From Sphingobacterium sp. HMA12 (GTDB lineage Bacteria; Bacteroidota; Bacteroidia; Sphingobacteriales; Sphingobacteriaceae): a stretch of DNA of 64,000 bases. Of the stretch, positions 62,017-64,000 are shown one piece after another. Numbering within the stretch: position 1 is the first letter of the stretch; every line of letters begins with the position of its first letter. The position numbers were made by a program, and so were the translations under genes. The stretch spans positions 2,225,765-2,289,764 of the forward strand of contig NZ_BEYR01000001.1 of the NCBI RefSeq assembly GCF_002933815.1. Direction: 5' to 3'. The notes beneath the pieces were generated by a model. That model worked only from the letters and a program-made list of their open reading frames with translations. It made no database searches and was not told where the DNA came from.

Positions 62017-64000
62017 CTATTCGCTCATGGCCACTTCCTTCACGCCTCCGGTACGTTTCAATGTACCCCAGGTATTCAATTCACCCTTAATGGCTTTTCT
62101 CACTGATTTGAACAGCACGAAATACATCAATTGACGCCAGAAAAAACGCTGTGGAAACAGATAAATCAAATTTTTCATTTTCTCACCCTCCATCCGGAAT
62201 GCAATACCAGCAAAGAAAATATCCACAAATACAAAGAGAAAATAATAAAATATCACCTGACCAAAACCGTTGTGCAGTGAGAATAGTCCCGCGATGCCAG
62301 TCCAGCTGATACCGTTCACCTCACTCAGAGAAAATAAGCCACTAACAAGTGAAAATAGCATAAATAGATCTGCCAGCGGTGCAAATAAAGGCAGGATGAT
62401 CTGAAATATCAGGATATTGGGCATACCGACCATTCCGAAATAGCCGTATTTGGGATTTAACAATGTGTCTTTATTTTTCCAGAAGCTTTGCAGCACACCA
62501 AAACTCCAGCGAAAGCGTTGTTTGAAAAGCATTTTTACCGTATCCGGTGCTTCGGTGAATGCTATAGCCTCTGCGGAATTGCGGACGGTATAACCTGCTT
62601 TCAGTATGCGCATGGTCAGATCACAGTCTTCCGCCAATGTATCTGTTGTAAACCCGCCGACTTCCACAATAACAGACCTCCGAAAAGCACCGATGGCACC
62701 GGGGACGACCGAAATCATATTGAGCAGGTCAAAAGCCCGTCTATCCATATTTTGAGAAGTGATGTATTCGATAGATTGCCAATGCGTCAGCATATTATGC
62801 ACATTGCCTACTTTTACACTACCGGCAACAGCAGCAATCTGATCACTATTAAAATACTTCACCAGCATCCGTAAAGCGTCGGTCTTCAGTTGTGTATCGG
62901 CGTCGATACAAAGCACAAACGCTGCATTAGACTGTTGAATACCATAATTCAATGCCGATGCTTTACCCCCATTAGGTTTTGTAAACAACCGTACCTTTGG
63001 ATGATCTCCATATACCTTACTTACAATTTCGAACGTTTTATCCTTGGATCCATCATCGACAAAAATCAATTCATATGCAGGATAATCGAGATGAAGCAGG
63101 CTTTTAATCGTTGCCAAAACGGTCACTTCCTCGTTATAAGCAGGTATAATAATACTGACTTTGTCCCGCGGATCAGCTATTAATTTAGACTGCTCCTTCT
63201 TATTTTTCCTTTTTTGCCGTATGGCCAGATAGGCAATCATCACTGTGCGAAAGATCGCCAACACGATCGCTATCGAGAAAATCAGGTTAAGGAAGATATT
63301 ACCATAGAACAATGTTCCGAGAAATAGGCGATTGGATGAGCCACTAAAACCCGAATCTGAAGCATTCTGTACTGGTGGCATAAGCTCGTCACGCTTCTTA
63401 CCCATTAGATCCCCTACTGTTGCAAATTTATACCCATGTTCCTTAAAATAATGGATGATGCGGGGCAATGCGGCGATGGTCGCTTCTCTGTTCCCTCCAG
63501 CATCATGCAACAAAATAATATTGCCATTATCCCGTTGTTTTATAACCTCGTTATAAATCTCATCCGCAGTACGTCCCGGAAGCCAGTCATTGGGATCGAT
63601 GTATTCGCCGACATTGATGTAGTTTTCCTTTCGGCTTTGGGCGACGGGGAGAATTTCGGCTACAGTCTGTGGTTCAGCATCCGCATTGAAGGGTGCTCGA
63701 AACAAGATCGTGCTATGTCCTGTAATACATTCAATAATCTTTCTCGTTGCATTTAGCTCAAACTTTACCCGGTTGGGACCGATTGTTGACATATCCGGAT
63801 GAAAAAAAGTATGGTTACCAAGTTCATGTCCTTCCTGGTACTCTTTACGGACCAAATCCATATTTTTTTCGGCCATGACCCCAACGAGAAAGAAAGCGGC
63901 CGGCACATGTTCTCTTTTTAATATCTCCAATACTTCCGGCGTGTATGTTGGATCCGGACCATCATCAAAAGTCAACACAACCGTATTATCTCTTTCTCCA
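62017..64000 (-). CDS. Polysaccharide deacetylase-GT2 fusion, processive synthase type (5' end outside window)
   Basis: At least 661 residues; the frame continues past the right edge, so the N-terminus is missing (related proteins often have a GH18-like domain there). First visible domain is a NodB deacetylase: LTFDDGPDPTYTP, GNHTFFH (metal His), FRAPFN, and ILLHDAGGN. After a TM helix (about 225-250) comes a GT2 domain: IIPAYNEE, DDGSKD, CIDADT, EDCDLT and QRFRW, the full D,D,D,Q-x-x-RW set of processive synthases such as PgaC, NodC or BcsA, then four TM helices. It fuses synthesis and deacetylation, so a partly deacetylated poly-GlcNAc-like exopolysaccharide is likely. Confidence 0.92.
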   Translation of the reverse strand, partial: GERDNTVVLTFDDGPDPTYTPEVLEILKREHVPAAFFLVGVMAEKNMDLVRKEYQEGHELGNHTFFHPDMSTIGPNRVKFELNATRKIIECITGHSTILFRAPFNADAEPQTVAEILPVAQSRKENYINVGEYIDPNDWLPGRTADEIYNEVIKQRDNGNIILLHDAGGNREATIAALPRIIHYFKEHGYKFATVGDLMGKKRDELMPPVQNASDSGFSGSSNRLFLGTLFYGNIFLNLIFSIAIVLAIFRTVMIAYLAIRQKRKNKKEQSKLIADPRDKVSIIIPAYNEEVTVLATIKSLLHLDYPAYELIFVDDGSKDKTFEIVSKVYGDHPKVRLFTKPNGGKASALNYGIQQSNAAFVLCIDADTQLKTDALRMLVKYFNSDQIAAVAGSVKVGNVHNMLTHWQSIEYITSQNMDRRAFDLLNMISVVPGAIGAFRRSVIVEVGGFTTDTLAEDCDLTMRILKAGYTVRNSAEAIAFTEAPDTVKMLFKQRFRWSFGVLQSFWKNKDTLLNPKYGYFGMVGMPNILIFQIILPLFAPLADLFMLFSLVSGLFSLSEVNGISWTGIAGLFSLHNGFGQVIFYYFLFVFVDIFFAGIAFRMEGEKMKNLIYLFPQRFFWRQLMYFVLFKSVRKAIKGELNTWGTLKRTGGVKEVAMSE

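Overview
The window looks like chromosome from a Bacteroidota bacterium of the Sphingobacteriaceae, most likely Sphingobacterium or a close relative. Evidence: the promoter element TAnnTTTG recurs just upstream of many start codons, Shine-Dalgarno sequences are mostly absent, and several families are typical of the phylum (DUF6266, DUF6965-like, long-form NusB, DUF1573 lipoprotein, S9B dipeptidyl peptidase, Bacteroidota-type AMP nucleosidase). Most sequence is housekeeping or transport genes. I saw no rRNA, tRNA, CRISPR array or intact insertion sequence.

Layout. 1-9.1 kb: tail of a membrane protein, a secreted hypothetical protein, an ABC-F ATPase, a secreted sphingomyelinase-like phosphodiesterase, a GT4 / UPF0104 / GT4 operon and a sterol-desaturase-type hydroxylase. 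9.2-13.9 kb: a TetR-TolC-EmrA-EmrB efflux operon whose promoter carries two copies of a palindrome. 14-15 kb: a DoxX-like gene behind a broken VOC gene and a duplicated operator. 15-20 kb: a TPR protein, holA, an HSDR_N nuclease-like protein, clpP and clpX. 20-28 kb: AMP nucleosidase, an RND efflux operon (adaptor, pump, outer-membrane factor), a small DUF protein, a lone receiver domain and ywbE. 28.5-36 kb: a membrane protein-dxr-rseP operon, a DPP-IV-like peptidase, dinB and a small membrane protein. 36-38.6 kb: ybbR-coaE-MBL nuclease. 38.6-42.3 kb: an accessory island. 42.3-45.2 kb: yajC, DUF1573, nusB and leucine dehydrogenase. 45.4-49 kb: an ABC exporter, a DUF4870-like protein and a nucleoside-type MFS transporter. 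49.3-55.3 kb: a dipeptidase/D-threonine-aldolase-like/RidA/GntP operon and pepD. 55.4-64 kb: GH130 facing a GT4-hairpin fusion, an acetyltransferase, GNAT, the NAD(P)HX repair enzyme and a deacetylase-GT2 fusion that runs off the window.

The most distinctive part is the island at about 38.6-42.3 kb. It separates yajC from ybbR-coaE, genes that normally lie together in this phylum. It encodes a compact ABC ATPase translationally coupled to 102-aa and 56-aa membrane proteins, a BtrH/DUF4872 papain-like enzyme, a divergent DUF6266 protein, and an 88-bp array of 11-bp units (five direct, three inverted). A 10-bp direct repeat lies near each edge. I infer a small export or modification system with no described function; its substrate cannot be read from the sequence.

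Other points worth attention: the nonsense-mutated VOC remnant that still has its operator-promoter, the asymmetric ABC-F protein, the ABC exporter with Asp at the catalytic Glu position and no partner nearby, and the convergent GH130/GT4 pair.
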